In this document: piece after piece, positions 35,165 through 46,200 of the stretch
Numbering within the stretch: the stretch's first letter is position 1
How the letters are laid out: the number at the start of each line of letters is the position of its first letter
Origin: Hyalella azteca
Taxonomy: Eukaryota; Arthropoda; Malacostraca; Amphipoda; Hyalellidae
Length of the DNA: 64,000 bases
Reading direction: 5' to 3'
Assembly: GCF_000764305.2 (NCBI RefSeq)
Contig: NW_025939678.1
Span: 90,560 to 154,559, forward strand
The notes under the pieces: model-generated
Databases searched by the model: none
What the model was told of the DNA's origin: nothing
Seen by the model: only the letters and a program-made list of their open reading frames with translations
Position numbers and translations under genes: made by a program

Positions 35165-36597
35165 ACATAGTGATGTCGGCACTAAAGAGTAGGCCTGATG
35201 TGGCCTGTCGCCGAATCTTGAACTTTTCTTGACTTGTTCATAGAAGATCTAAAATCTTGTCATTTGACCGGATATTTTAAAGACTGACGATAGATTGAAA
35301 TAGCTACTAGACTTCCACCGGGTTCGATACCGGGCATTTCAAATCTGAACATATATTTTCCATAGCTTTATCTAGTCTGTTCTTGAACGCGTTCATACTC
35401 GGAGCGCCAACGATGTAATCAGGGAGGCTGTTTCACATGTCGGTGATTCGAAGCGAGGATAAATGTTGTCGCGTGGAGAAGTTGCAGCGCAGTTTTTTTA
35501 GTTTATAGCCGTGGGCCCTGGTGTTGGTTCTTGTTTTAAAATCTAGCAATCCTTCGGGGACCTTGTATAAAAATGAGTATACATGTATACTTCGAAGAGC
35601 TCCCCACGCAGACGTCGATAACTGAGGCTTGGAAGCTTCACAGTCTTTAATCTTTCTTCATAGGACTTGCCCTTCAAGCCTGGAATTATCCATGTTGCAC
35701 GTCTTTGAACATTCTCTATTAAATTTTTGTACTTTTCAAATCTCGGTGACCGAACAACGTTTCCAAACTCTAGATTCGGGCGCACGACAGCTACAAACAA
35801 CTGCTTCATCGCTTCTGCATCTAGGAACTCGTAAGAGCGTCTGATTAGACCAAGAAGTTTGTTGGATGTATTAGCTTTCGTCTCAACATGTTTAGAAAAT
35901 TTCAGCTCCTTGTCGACATAAACTCCAAGACCTTTTTCCACTCTAGACTTTTCAAGCATTACTCTCTCGTTGTAACCACGTCTTCTCATACTGTAAGCTT
36001 GCTGTTCATTGTTCTTTCCGAGGTGAATTACGTTACACTTGTCAGCATTAAACCGCAGCGGCTACGTCTCAGCCCAGTTAACTAAACTGTCAAGATCATC
36101 TTGCAATTGCACTTTATTTGACGCATCCTTCACTGTATTATAAACTTTTGTGTCATCGGCATACATGGAGCACACGCTGAACACTACTTCTGGCAGATCA
36201 TTTATAAATGCAACGAACAAAATAGGCCCCAGGACGCTTCCTTGTGGCACGCCGCTGCGCACTGATGCCCAGTCTGACACGGTTCCGTTAATACTGACAC
36301 GTTGTTGTCTACCTACTAGAAAATCTCTGATCCATTGGAGTACGTTTCCCTCAATTCCCAAAGACTTCACTTTACGTAACAGCCGCTCATGCGGAACACT
36401 GTCAAATGCTTTGGCAAAATCGAGGTACAATGCATCCACTGGCTCCCTTTCGTCCAGAATGCGAGTCCAATCGTTCAACGTAGACAATAAGTTAGTGTTG
36501 CAGTATCTACCGGCAATAAAGCCATGTTGACAATCTGATAGGAGATGGTGAACAGTCAAGTGATTGATAATCCTATCCCTCACAACAGATTCCATTA
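35165..36597 (-). mobile_element. CR1-like LINE, copy C, 5'-truncated
   Basis: Same family as copies A, B and D. It runs from its 3' tail (a TTATG-type pentamer run on the coding strand, at 35150-35170) to a 5' truncation at about 36597, where Penelope-like family-2 sequence begins. The 3' UTR has one unit of the CTTTAGTGCCGACATC type. It is the best-preserved RT of the window. Confidence 0.88.
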
Positions 36598-36625
36598 CAA
36601 ACAACACTTCACAACAACATTTCAC
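35543..36625 (-). pseudogene. reverse transcriptase of LINE copy C, one stop and frame damage
   Basis: The minus-strand frame 36597-36062 gives the palm. DRIINHLTVHHLLSDCQHGF leads to LYLDFAKAFDSVPHERLLRK (motif A, Asp intact), then SGVPQGSVLGPILFVAFIND (motif B) and SMYADDTKVYNTV (catalytic YADD intact). It ends at an in-frame TAG (WAET then stop), where copies A and D suggest Trp. Thumb sequence resumes at 35989-35543: KGLGVYVDKELKFSKHVETK, then VRPNLEFGNV and VQRRATWIIPGLKGKS. The first residues before ESVVRDR are from the neighbouring element. Confidence 0.92.
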
Positions 36626-37514
36626 GTCGAACTCTTCTTCGATTACCTAAATTCGCAACATAAATCCATCAAATTTACTATGGAGCTTGAATCTAACAAT
36701 AGTCAGTCTGCCCTTCCTCAATTGCAATATTACTATAGCCAATGGCCGTTTTCAAACTTCTGTGTTTCGAAAATCGACTTTTACGCAAATCCGAAATCAA
36801 ATCCGATTCCGAAAATCGACTTTTCCAGTACGAGTTTTTTTTAGCTTATGCTCGTTTCAATTTAAAATTAGTGGCCTCAAACACTTTTTAATGGAGCTTT
36901 CGGATTTGTTCTTGTCACCATGCTCTGCACGTTGAATTCGAATTTTTACGCAATATCATCTCGCTTAATGGATTTCCGACTAATCGGGTGTTTCCCCCCT
37001 ACAAAGAAATTCATGTCCAAGCAGTACAATGAGGTTGTTCCTGAACTGTTGAAACTGTTGATGAGGTTGTTCCTGAAACTGTTGTTTATTGCTCTCTTCC
37101 ATATTTCGGCCCTGCATCCGAAACTATGTCAAGAGAGCTAAAACTTTTGTTCTCAAAGTACTTCCCGAACGTGCTTTTTTAACGCGTTCGGGAAGTAGCG
37201 CGTTTTTTTGGTGAACATTTTTACAGTCGCTTCTTTTTTAGGTACAAAAATACCTTCCCTATGCATATGCGAGCGTCCCTAGTTTAAAAATAAAGTTATG
37301 CACGATGTGCATCTGCGTACGTCGGGATGACATCTCGCAATCTTTATTCTAGATCTAGAGGGTCGCAGAACATAGGGGGAGGCGATGTAGAACTGGTCAC
37401 TTCCTATCGCGCTCCCCTCATTCGGCTGTGCGATGTTCCAATTTCTGATAGTGACTTCAAGGTTTTAGCTTCAACTTCCGGTGTTTCCGATTTGCGCATT
37501 GTAGAATCATTGTA

Positions 37515-38798
37515 GGGTAACATGGGGCAGCGAGCCCACTGCGGGTCATGGGCCCATAGCGGATTTCTCGCTAAATATGGCAGATATTGGTCCGTGTTCT
37601 CTACCGCCGGTCGACAGTTTCACTGGGATGAAGTGTACGGATTTACGTTTTGCTAAGTGTTTGCGTTATTAAGATATTTGTGAATAACTGTTTCAGCCCA
37701 GATAAAGGTTTTTTTGCTGCTAAATAAAACTGTTATCGAATACTGTAGATGAAGCTTTTGAAATTATTGTGAATTATATTTTGAAAGTAATATCTATAGG
37801 GATAATTTTGAGATCAAGTTTAGACTATTTGCTTTTAAAATAAAATGCTGACACGATATAAATTGAAAGGATACCTAGTGGGGGCAACGGGCCCACGCGT
37901 GTCACGGGGCAAAGCGCCCATGGGAAGTCTTGTGTTATACATCATTAGATTTGTCTCAATGACCTTTTCAAAACTATGACTAGCTTTTGAATTACCAATC
38001 ACACTTCATAGTGCATAATTTTTCGATTTGCCGCCTCAAGGCAGCAGGTTTAGTTTATAGTTATGCGTATTTATGACCCCTTATCGAGTTATAGACTCTT
38101 GCCTTGCCAAAAGTTGATTTCAGTCAACACCAATGAGCCAAAAGTTGATGAGTTTTTATGGTGTTATAGCTGAAATCACGATTAGGTACGAATTCTCTGC
38201 ACATAATATCTGGATTATGGGCAAAACTGGAACGAAGTTTTTTTCTGATCAACTAAATATATTTTTTTTAGTCATGAATACATTTTTTCATGTCAGGACG
38301 AATTTTTTATCGCAAGGATATATTTTTCAAGTCAAGGATATATATTTTTAAGTCAATGAAATATTTTTCTTCACGTCAGTGATAGATTTTTAAAGCCAAG
38401 GGTATATTTTTTCATGTTAAGGATATGATTTTTTGAGTTGTTAATAAATGAATGAATGTCATATTTTTTAATACATTTTTCCTATTTTTAACTGTAAAGT
38501 GTTGTTTTATCATTTTTAAACGAAAATTATGCAATTGCGGTAAAGGGACCGAGGGTGGGCGCCTTGCCCCAAGCCCATGGGCCTTTTGCCCCAGGGGTGG
38601 GGCAATGGGGCCATTTTGACACTTTTTACAAAATAGTGTTTCATTAAAAATTAAATAACTCTATAGGCGTCTAATTCACATCATACATTCCTCATTAGTT
38701 GCACCTTTAAACAAAACAAAGAACCACCTCGTATCAATTAAAACTTCATCAAAAATTTAGTTTAAAAAAAGGGGGGGGCGCGCTGCCCCATGTTGCCC
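37515..38798. mobile_element. 1.2-kb TIR element, copy 2, nested in Penelope-like copy 2
   Basis: It starts GGGTAACATGGGGCAGCG and ends CGCTGCCCCATGTTGCCC. The uninterrupted site exists at about 26560 on the other strand (AATCATTGTATATTTTTAA). Comparison shows that one TA (37513-37514 and 38799-38800) was duplicated on insertion, the Tc1/mariner hallmark. The frame at 38133-38351 is not preserved as protein in copy 1 (4850-6050), so I treat it as non-coding. Confidence 0.93.
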
Positions 38799-38940
38799 TA
38801 TATTTTTAAATGGAGGCCTAGTTTAAGTTCAGCTTTTAGCTCTTATATACTTGAAATTGTAAATAGATAGGTTTTATGTGAAGGTTTTTTTTGTAATCTT
38901 GATTGTAAATTATTTATTTATCTCTGTTAGAATTTTCGAA

Positions 38941-38969
38941 CTGACCATGGAGCTGGACTCCGAAAAATT
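38941..38969 (+). ncRNA. degenerate hammerhead-like motif
   Basis: Same position and stem (GGAG/CTCC) as in the other family-2 termini. The core reads CTGACCA, and GAAAC is replaced by GAAAA, which removes the stem III pairing. It is probably inactive. Confidence 0.4.
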
Positions 38970-39010
38970 TTCTATAGAGACAGTATGAATTTTTATGGAA
39001 TTTTTCTTGT

Positions 39011-40090
39011 TTCTACAAAATATAATTTAGTATGGTGGTATTGAAACTGCATTAACTTTCAATTCTCCGAGATATTGATTCATACAAATTCTGAATTATT
39101 TTCAAAGAATTTTGATCATTCTTCAATCGAATTCCCCGAAACCTGTTTTCAGCTAAACCCCAGTTTAACCCTCTTTCGGCCTTATTTTTAGTTTTAACCC
39201 TCTCTTAACTTGAACTTGACCACAGATCTGAAATAAGGTGAACGATGATTTGGCAAAAAAATGACGTTTTCCACTACTCGAGGGATCAATTCTGAAGGTT
39301 TTTACACCACTCTAAACGCTTTGAAGCATTTGTATCGGAGACCAGACGTTTCATAATTGCAGCTCTGTAATAGAATCCAGATTTGTACAGCTCCTGACGA
39401 ACAGTTTTTATGTAAATTGGTTTCTGATGTCTGCTGTAATTATAAGAGCCGTCGTCTTTCGATTTTCCTTAAACTGGGCAGAAATCACGTCGCGTCAACA
39501 CCCAACAGGGGCCGTCGCGACGCTTTGTTTTAATTAGACAGTCGGATTCCCAGAGTCAATGACAGTTCTGAGTCAGCCGCCAGCCGTACAAAGCCCTAGG
39601 CCACTGGTCGCCCTACTCAGAGCAAGAGAAAATATATGACCAGTGTTAACAATTTGATTAGGAGACTGATAGCCCCTCTCAGACAACTTATACTTTCGAC
39701 CAAATCTATGCTTTGCTGAGGACGTTTTCTTCTTCTTCAAAATCAATTATAACTTCTGAGAAAGTATCGCATGAAACATCAACCAGTCGGGAAGTTTCTG
39801 TTACACTAGCATCTGCCATACGAGCATCAACAATTTTGCCTCTGTGAAAGTCAGAGTGGTTTGTCATTTTTATAAGGTTATAGCCAGACAATTTTTTAAA
39901 AATAAAAATAAAATCATATAATATCAATGAACTGCATTAATAGAGAGAAAAAAACATTGTAATATGTCAGGTTTTTATTGTGTGTGACATATTCAAAAAT
40001 CTAGAAACGTTAGGCGTTTCCTTCATTTGAGTTGCTGCTGTTTATTTGAGTGATGTTCATAGTAATTTTTATGTGGGCTCTTACTTGTAA
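39011..40090. other. no gene recognised
   Basis: The minus-strand frame 39706-39927 has a start but no family resemblance. No RNA gene or complete element is visible. Confidence 0.55.
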
Positions 40091-40097
40091 CTTGAAA

Positions 40098-40620
40098 ATA
40101 ATATACGTTTAAAAATTACTTTTTAAAGACAACACTTCAAAAGAATCCAGTGTCTCCAATGTTACAGATGTACAATGAATTTCTCATTTTATTTTCGAAT
40201 ATTAAAAAAAGTAATTTTTCCATTTTTTTAATATATAAAAAATGTTCTCCAAAATTATTTATTCTGTCAATTTATTCATGCATTGCCTCCGACTTAACAA
40301 AAATGTGCAAAATTTCAGATCAATTGGACAGGTAAAAGTGTGTCAAATATCAGTTATAAGATTTGTAGCTGACAAAATTAATTATTCAAATTTTTTAATA
40401 TTGGAAAAAAATTTTAATTTTTAAAAAAATTTATTTTATCATTTGATTCATGCATTGTCTCCAACTTTACACAAGTGTGCAAAATTTCAGATCGATAGGA
40501 TAAGTAGAAGTGTGTTAAATTTCGATTATAATATTTGTAGCAGATAGACAGACTGACAGACAGGACAGACAGACAAACAAACAACAAGAAGTGAAGTTAA
40601 AGAGAAGTGTTGTAATAATA
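40098..40620. mobile_element. Helentron-associated-like repeat H2, copy 2
   Basis: Same orientation and layout as 23068-23575. ATATACGTTTAAAAATTACT leads to the ACAACACTTC end, two central units (TTTCAGATCAATTGGACAGG and TTTCAGATCGATAGGATAAG), a (GACA)n tract at 40540-40585, then GAAGTGAAGTTAAAGAGAAG and TGTTGT. The minus-strand frame 40515-40769 reads the microsatellite (CLSVCLS) and is not a gene. Confidence 0.8.
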
Positions 40621-42354
40621 AAAGATAAATTGTCGAAAATAGAATGTTGCGTTAAATTTTCTATAAATCGTTGATAAATTAAATGCAACTGATTGAGTTG
40701 TGATGTGCTGATTAAAAAAAAAACCTTCTTTCTCGAAAATGAGTTCAAATACTTAACTCGTGCTTTCACAGTATGAAGTTAAAAATCGTCAGCGAAAGTT
40801 TGTCACCTTTAATATCATTTGTCAGTGCTGTAAAATTGACCTTCCTTATTCTAAAAATCTTTCATTTAGTTACTCTTTAGACACTAGTACATTTGCAGCA
40901 GTGATCCAATTTCTGTGTTTCTGATAGAGAGCTCCGTGCGTTGTATCCGAGCTCCATTCGCATCTGAGCAGAATTTTCTAGACTGTGGTCCAGTGTGTGA
41001 AAATAATTTTCATTGTTCTTAACAATAAGATATTATAATTACAAACACAATTTCCACCTTATATTAGAAACAACACCAGAGAAATTTCTAGTGTACAGCA
41101 AGCAACTTGGTAAAAACGATTCTTATGATGATCCGACAAAGAGATGTTCGCTACAGCATGAACAGCACAGGTAAATTGAGGGTATCAACTATTTAACTAA
41201 TAAATAATGATCAATTTTGTAGTATCGTAAACTTTGGTATATCCTTAGATTAAGAAAATAGACCAAGTTGATTTATATGTTGTAAAATAATTCTCCAAGT
41301 AGTTTTGACAACGTTCGACATTTCCTTTTCTAGTTTACAAAATTTTTATTTTATTCAAATCATCAATTGTCCCTGGAACTGCGTTTGAATATATCACATG
41401 ATATCCATTTACTTCTCCAGTAACAAGCAACGTATCTTGCACGCTCGATAAGTAGTGACATTTTATTGGTTTTTGGTGCAGCAGTTGTGTGATCGTTCAT
41501 TCGAATCGATTGTCAGGTGTGTTCATCTGAAGTATATAATGAACTAACTCCATCTGGACTGAGCTAACTTTGATATCAAGGCCATGCATATGTGTGAGTC
41601 TAATAAATCGTGGCTCTAACACTTGCTTCTGTAGTAAATCTTTTTATTTTATGCGATGAACATCAAGAAGGGAAGAGGTCACTTGAACGACTGTCCAAGA
41701 TAGGTGACTTCGAAATAGGTTCTCATGCGACTTTATATCTTGTAAAAAGACACGAGTTGTACGTTTTAATGGAAGGGTTGCATGTAAATCTAACTTTATA
41801 ATGACTTGTCCCGATAGGAGAGGTTTGTTGAAAGTTTTTGTTGTTATATATTATGTGTAAGAAATATAATAAATTATTTGTAAAAAATATAATAAATTAT
41901 ATGTAAGAAATATAATAAATAATGTAATTAGCAGTATTTTTATAAGTAAACTTAATGTTTAATCGACCCCCAGTCGCTATCAATGTTTCTGGCTGTTATC
42001 CAAATTCTTCAATGAAAAATATATGTTGTTATTGACAATTAAATTGATATTATTTTGCCTCAAGAATCTCCTTTTAGAAGTCGTTCAAATCTCACGCCAC
42101 ATTCTGGCGGCACGTCGAGCTTTCCTGCGCGTCTAAGAGCGCCAGTGACGTAGGCAAAATCATCAAAAACATCATCAGGCAACTCTACCGTTCAATGCAA
42201 TTCAATAATATTCATTAGGAATAACTTAAATTGGTCTGATAACTTGAATTGATGCTGAAGTTTCATTATGTTACGATTTACTTGGCCATGAAAGGGCAAT
42301 AATTGCAACCCTGTTCAGCCGCATTGTAGAGGAAATAGATGGATAGTCGGGACT
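40621..42354. other. no gene recognised
   Basis: At about 41856-41925 AATATAATAAATTAT is repeated three times with GTAAGAA spacers (period about 25). The frame at 41610-41801 has no recognisable family. Nothing else is supported. Confidence 0.55.
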
Positions 42355-42880
42355 GTAACACCGTCAGCCGCAAGCCACCAGACAGATCAAATCCATTGAA
42401 GTAGATCGATCAGCCTTCAGGAAAACAGCTTGCAAAAGTTTGACCCAAATCGGCTGCCAGTGCGCGAAAAAATTCAACACCACTCGGACAACACGCGTCG
42501 GAGCCTTGCAGTAAATTTGTGGACCGCCACTAAACCGTCCGTATTCATCCTTTGCCGTGAGCTAAAAGTAACCGTCTGGTGGTGCACGGCAGGATTCATG
42601 CAGTTCCTCTGGCGAGCTGGGCTGATTGATCGCTGTCCGTTGTCCGCTAGTTTTAGTTCGAGCTAAAGTCAGGGTATGAAGTGATGGTTCGATGCAACGC
42701 TCAGTGGTGGACGATCGTTATTCTCTGGGCTATTTGCTTCTGAATATGGAGGCGTAAAGCTCTTGATATTTAAAAGAAGATGTTGTCATGGGCTGATTTC
42801 TGGCGGCTGGATTAATACGCGGCTGATTGGTGGCCTTATGGAAATATTCTAGGCGTTCTATTCAGGGCTGATTGAAAATG
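42355..42880. repeat. dispersed repeat R1, copy 2
   Basis: Homologue of 1425-2130, in the same orientation. It lacks the internal duplication and about 100 bases around the copy-1 GTCGTACGACG block. It ends near GGCTGATTGAAAATGCC, 280 bases before the Dmrt exon. The frame 42430-42666 is not conserved in copy 1. Confidence 0.8.
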
Positions 42881-43161
42881 CCTTTTGGTAACCTTATTTT
42901 TCATTTACTGTACCAATGCAAACGAAACTTTTGTTTGAGATATCGAAAAAAATGTGAAGAAAATTTATAATTAAACTAACTCTCTGATCTTCAATCAAAC
43001 CTGCTTTGAAGTGTAGTTCTTTCGGGCCCTTGGCAATTTTTAGTTTTCGGGACCTGAAGACTTTTGCTAAGACTGCATATTTCGGAGACCAGGCCCAGAG
43101 ACCTACCTTGCAGTCGATACTAATATGAGTAATTCTATACTGAATAATTTTTCTTGTTCAG

Positions 43162-43279
43162 AACAGCGAAGCAGGGAAACGAGTACCAGCACGAATAACA
43201 CCATGTACACCCCTGGAGAGCAACGCACCAAGAAACGAATGCAACATTGCACTTTCTGCAAAAATCACGGCGTCATTAG
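43162..43279 (+). CDS. Dmrt exon 1 (first visible): start of DM1
   Basis: Preceded by the pyrimidine-rich acceptor TTTTTCTTGTTCAG and followed by the donor AG/GTGCGT. It encodes MYTPGEQRTKKRMQHCTFCK then NHGVI from the ATG at 43203. The 13 codons upstream (QRSRETSTSTNNT) are also open, so the true start could lie in an unseen exon. It ends in phase 2. Confidence 0.85.
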
Positions 43280-46200
43280 GTGCGTGCTTGCGTAATCAGA
43301 TGCTTGCGACATTTAGTGATTGATTGCGACATCAGGTGGCTGCTTGGTTCTTGTAAAACCAGGATAGTTGTTTAGCTGAGAACCTTGCCTCGACATTTTT
43401 ATTACAAATGGAACAGTGGCTTCAAAATTAGGTGTTTGATTTATTTTCCAGATGCATAACTATCACGAAAATTTCATTTTATGTTTTTGGCGAATGAACA
43501 ATATTCTTTATACTATTCCAACTTAACTTATTAATTTTTGTAAACATAGCAACTTAAATTGACGTACTAAAATTCAGATTAAATTATAATAATTTTTATT
43601 TTTCAAACAATTTTGTTAGAATCATTACGGCTCTATTGAGTCTTGTGAAAATAATTTTGGAATTAATTACCAGTTATTTGGACGGTTTCAGATTACGCTC
43701 TGGAAGAATGTTCTTGAATAATTTTCGTCAGATTATATTGTGCCTGGCTTTCAAACTGCCAGATTCTCCTAATAATGTATGCTTGTTGAAAGTCTTACAA
43801 TGATCATCAATTTAAACTTCCCCTGTTGTAGCCAAAATTTGAAACCAAATGCTATTTAGCTAGTATTAGGGTGGTATTGTCTCTAGTCGAGCCTTTGTAG
43901 TTTGTGTTTAAGTGTTTAATTTTGAATCATATAAAAATTTAACGCAAACTAATCAATCATTAACGTATTCAGTAGGAAGAGTGGGCACGTATGCACGCAT
44001 AAGGACTGCCACTGCTGGCTGTGCCAGCTCACGACGAAGACACAGGTTGTGATGCGATACCAACAGGCGTTATGGCGCCACCAGGCGCGTGAGATGGCAA
44101 AGAATAACATCTTTCCTCAACATGGGCTCACCAGTAGGCAGGTATGTGCAAGGAATTTTCATGAAAATTATTAAATTCGAAAATTCAAAATATCAGTGGG
44201 CTGGAGCAAAAGAAGCAGTGTAAAAATATATTAAATAATCTAACGGACTTATCAATATTTAACAAGTGGTACAAAAGTCAGAGCGAGCCAGAATATCAAA
44301 AAAATATTACTTAGATTCACAGTGAACTGAGTTGATTACGTCTGATCGCACGAAAATTTGAAATACTGTCGAGTAGTTATTATCTCTGTAAAACCCCGTC
44401 CACACGCTCAAACTTATCGGCAGTTTTTGGTGCGTTCGCGACAATGGCTGCCGGCCGGAGGCAGTGCTGCTCGCTGCAGTGATCGCAGTTTGTGCCACCA
44501 AAATTAGGTTATAGCGATGCGAACGTGCGCGGTGGTCCCGAAAATGGTTTAAAATAATACCACAATGAGGGTTGATAGACATCATCCTTATCTGCACCAG
44601 ACAGCATTGACGACTTCATTGTGGCACATTCTTTTCGATAAAGAGTTTATTTCCTTACAAAGTCTTTGTTGGCTGTATGATTAACTTCTTTGCACTTAGC
44701 AATCAGTGCCGCATAGGCCAGTGCTATCTTGTTCTTGTGACTGTAGCTTTTTGATTTAATTTACCATAAACATGGGAAAGTACGATCTAACTCGCTAAAC
44801 TCACCAAAAGAATTCGTGAAACCAGTGTCAGATATCCTGGGATATGAAAAACTAGAGCTAGCGAGGAACAATGTCACAGCTCTCATCATCAATATAGACT
44901 GAGATACAGTAAAAGTTTGACCAATTAGTCGGTTGCCCGTCCACAGGCTCAAACTTATCGTCAGTCTTGCATGAACCCAAAGGTCTCGCCCGTCCGTCTT
45001 TTCCAGGGTTTGACAAACCTCAAACTCCGCCCACCCGTCATGCAAGACTTCAAACTTTGAGCGACCACACGCTCCGTCTTGTCGTTAAACCTGACATGAC
45101 ATGCAAGACTGACGATAAGTTTGGGCGTGTGGACGGTGCTTTAAGGTTTTTGTTAATTGCAGTTTTTAATGTAACAATATTATTTTCAGTTGTGCGACAA
45201 GTGCCGCAACCACATAAAGTTCTCCAAAAAGCGTGGTCACAAAGGAAAATGCCAGTTTGAGAATTGCAAATGTGCATACTGTCACCTGACCGACATGCGT
45301 CGGCTTATCATGAAGCATCAGCAGAGAGTGCGACGGGCGAATGTGACGGCCAAGGTAAGCTTTTGGCACGTTAATATGAACGTGATAGTCTGTTCATTTT
45401 AATATCGAACCTTTCTGCATACAAGGATTTAATTATTAATAATTTTGTTTTGATAGCACAACCAGTACGAAACAACCCTCGCGAAGATAAAGTAACTATG
45501 TTACTCGTGTCTTGTTAGAATCGGGTGATCGCGGGTTTTTAAGAAATATTAATGAGGAAAATTGTTTGAGGATCTTCACTTATTCGCGATTTTCTGAGAA
45601 AGTCGCTTGGCAGATGAAAACAGCCCCCGGAACTCGATCGGCATGTTTTACAAAACAAATATGCCTACAATTGTAAGAAAAAAAAAATAATTTAAAATAA
45701 ATTATAAATATTACAGATAAAGCTCAGCTATAAATAATAAAAAGTAAGAATTCGAATTAAATATACTTTACGTACATTTTTATACTCAGAAATTTGGAGC
45801 TTCATCGCCTGACAGTGACGCCACTCGCCTACATGAGATAATAAATTACATATGATTGCTTGTTTTTAATTAAGGTAATTCGATAAATTCTCCATCGCGG
45901 ATTTCACATTTCGCGTCCGGGTATGTAACACACAGCACCCGCGATAAGTAGGGTATTACCGAACATTAAGAGATGCACTGCCATTGAGAGAAGTAAGTTA
46001 ATGCTCTCCGTGGTCCTTTACAGTGTTGAGATGGGATTTATACGGCGTAGTTCTTGTTCATGATGATGAAAGCCACTCGATTTCCTATCGTTTTGCGCCA
46101 TTCTTATCTCCATTGTTGAACAGCACACGGCGTTGCTGCCAATGTCTCGGACTTGTGTACAGGGAACTATGCTACGTTCAATTTTTTAAGTCGATTCTTA

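Larger units (their letters stand above)
36598..39010 (+). pseudogene. Penelope-like element family 2, copy 2, split by a TIR element
   Basis: Plus-strand homologue of 26245-27380 in two parts, 36598-37514 and 38799-39010. 36920-37140 encodes LNSNFYAISSRLMDF, KKFMSKQYNEVVPE and a decayed FGP-type segment. 37327-37510 encodes MTSRNLYSR and frame-broken EHRG/RTGH, then the end. After the insertion the terminus carries the hammerhead-like motif at 38941-38969, here degenerate (CTGACCA and GAAAAAT). The RT palm is absent and the left edge abuts LINE copy C. Confidence 0.8.

Noticed and set aside
38133..38351. 72-residue frame in the TIR element as a transposase piece
   Set aside because: The homologous region of copy 1 (about 5400-5600) does not keep the frame. 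The sequence is AT-rich repeats.
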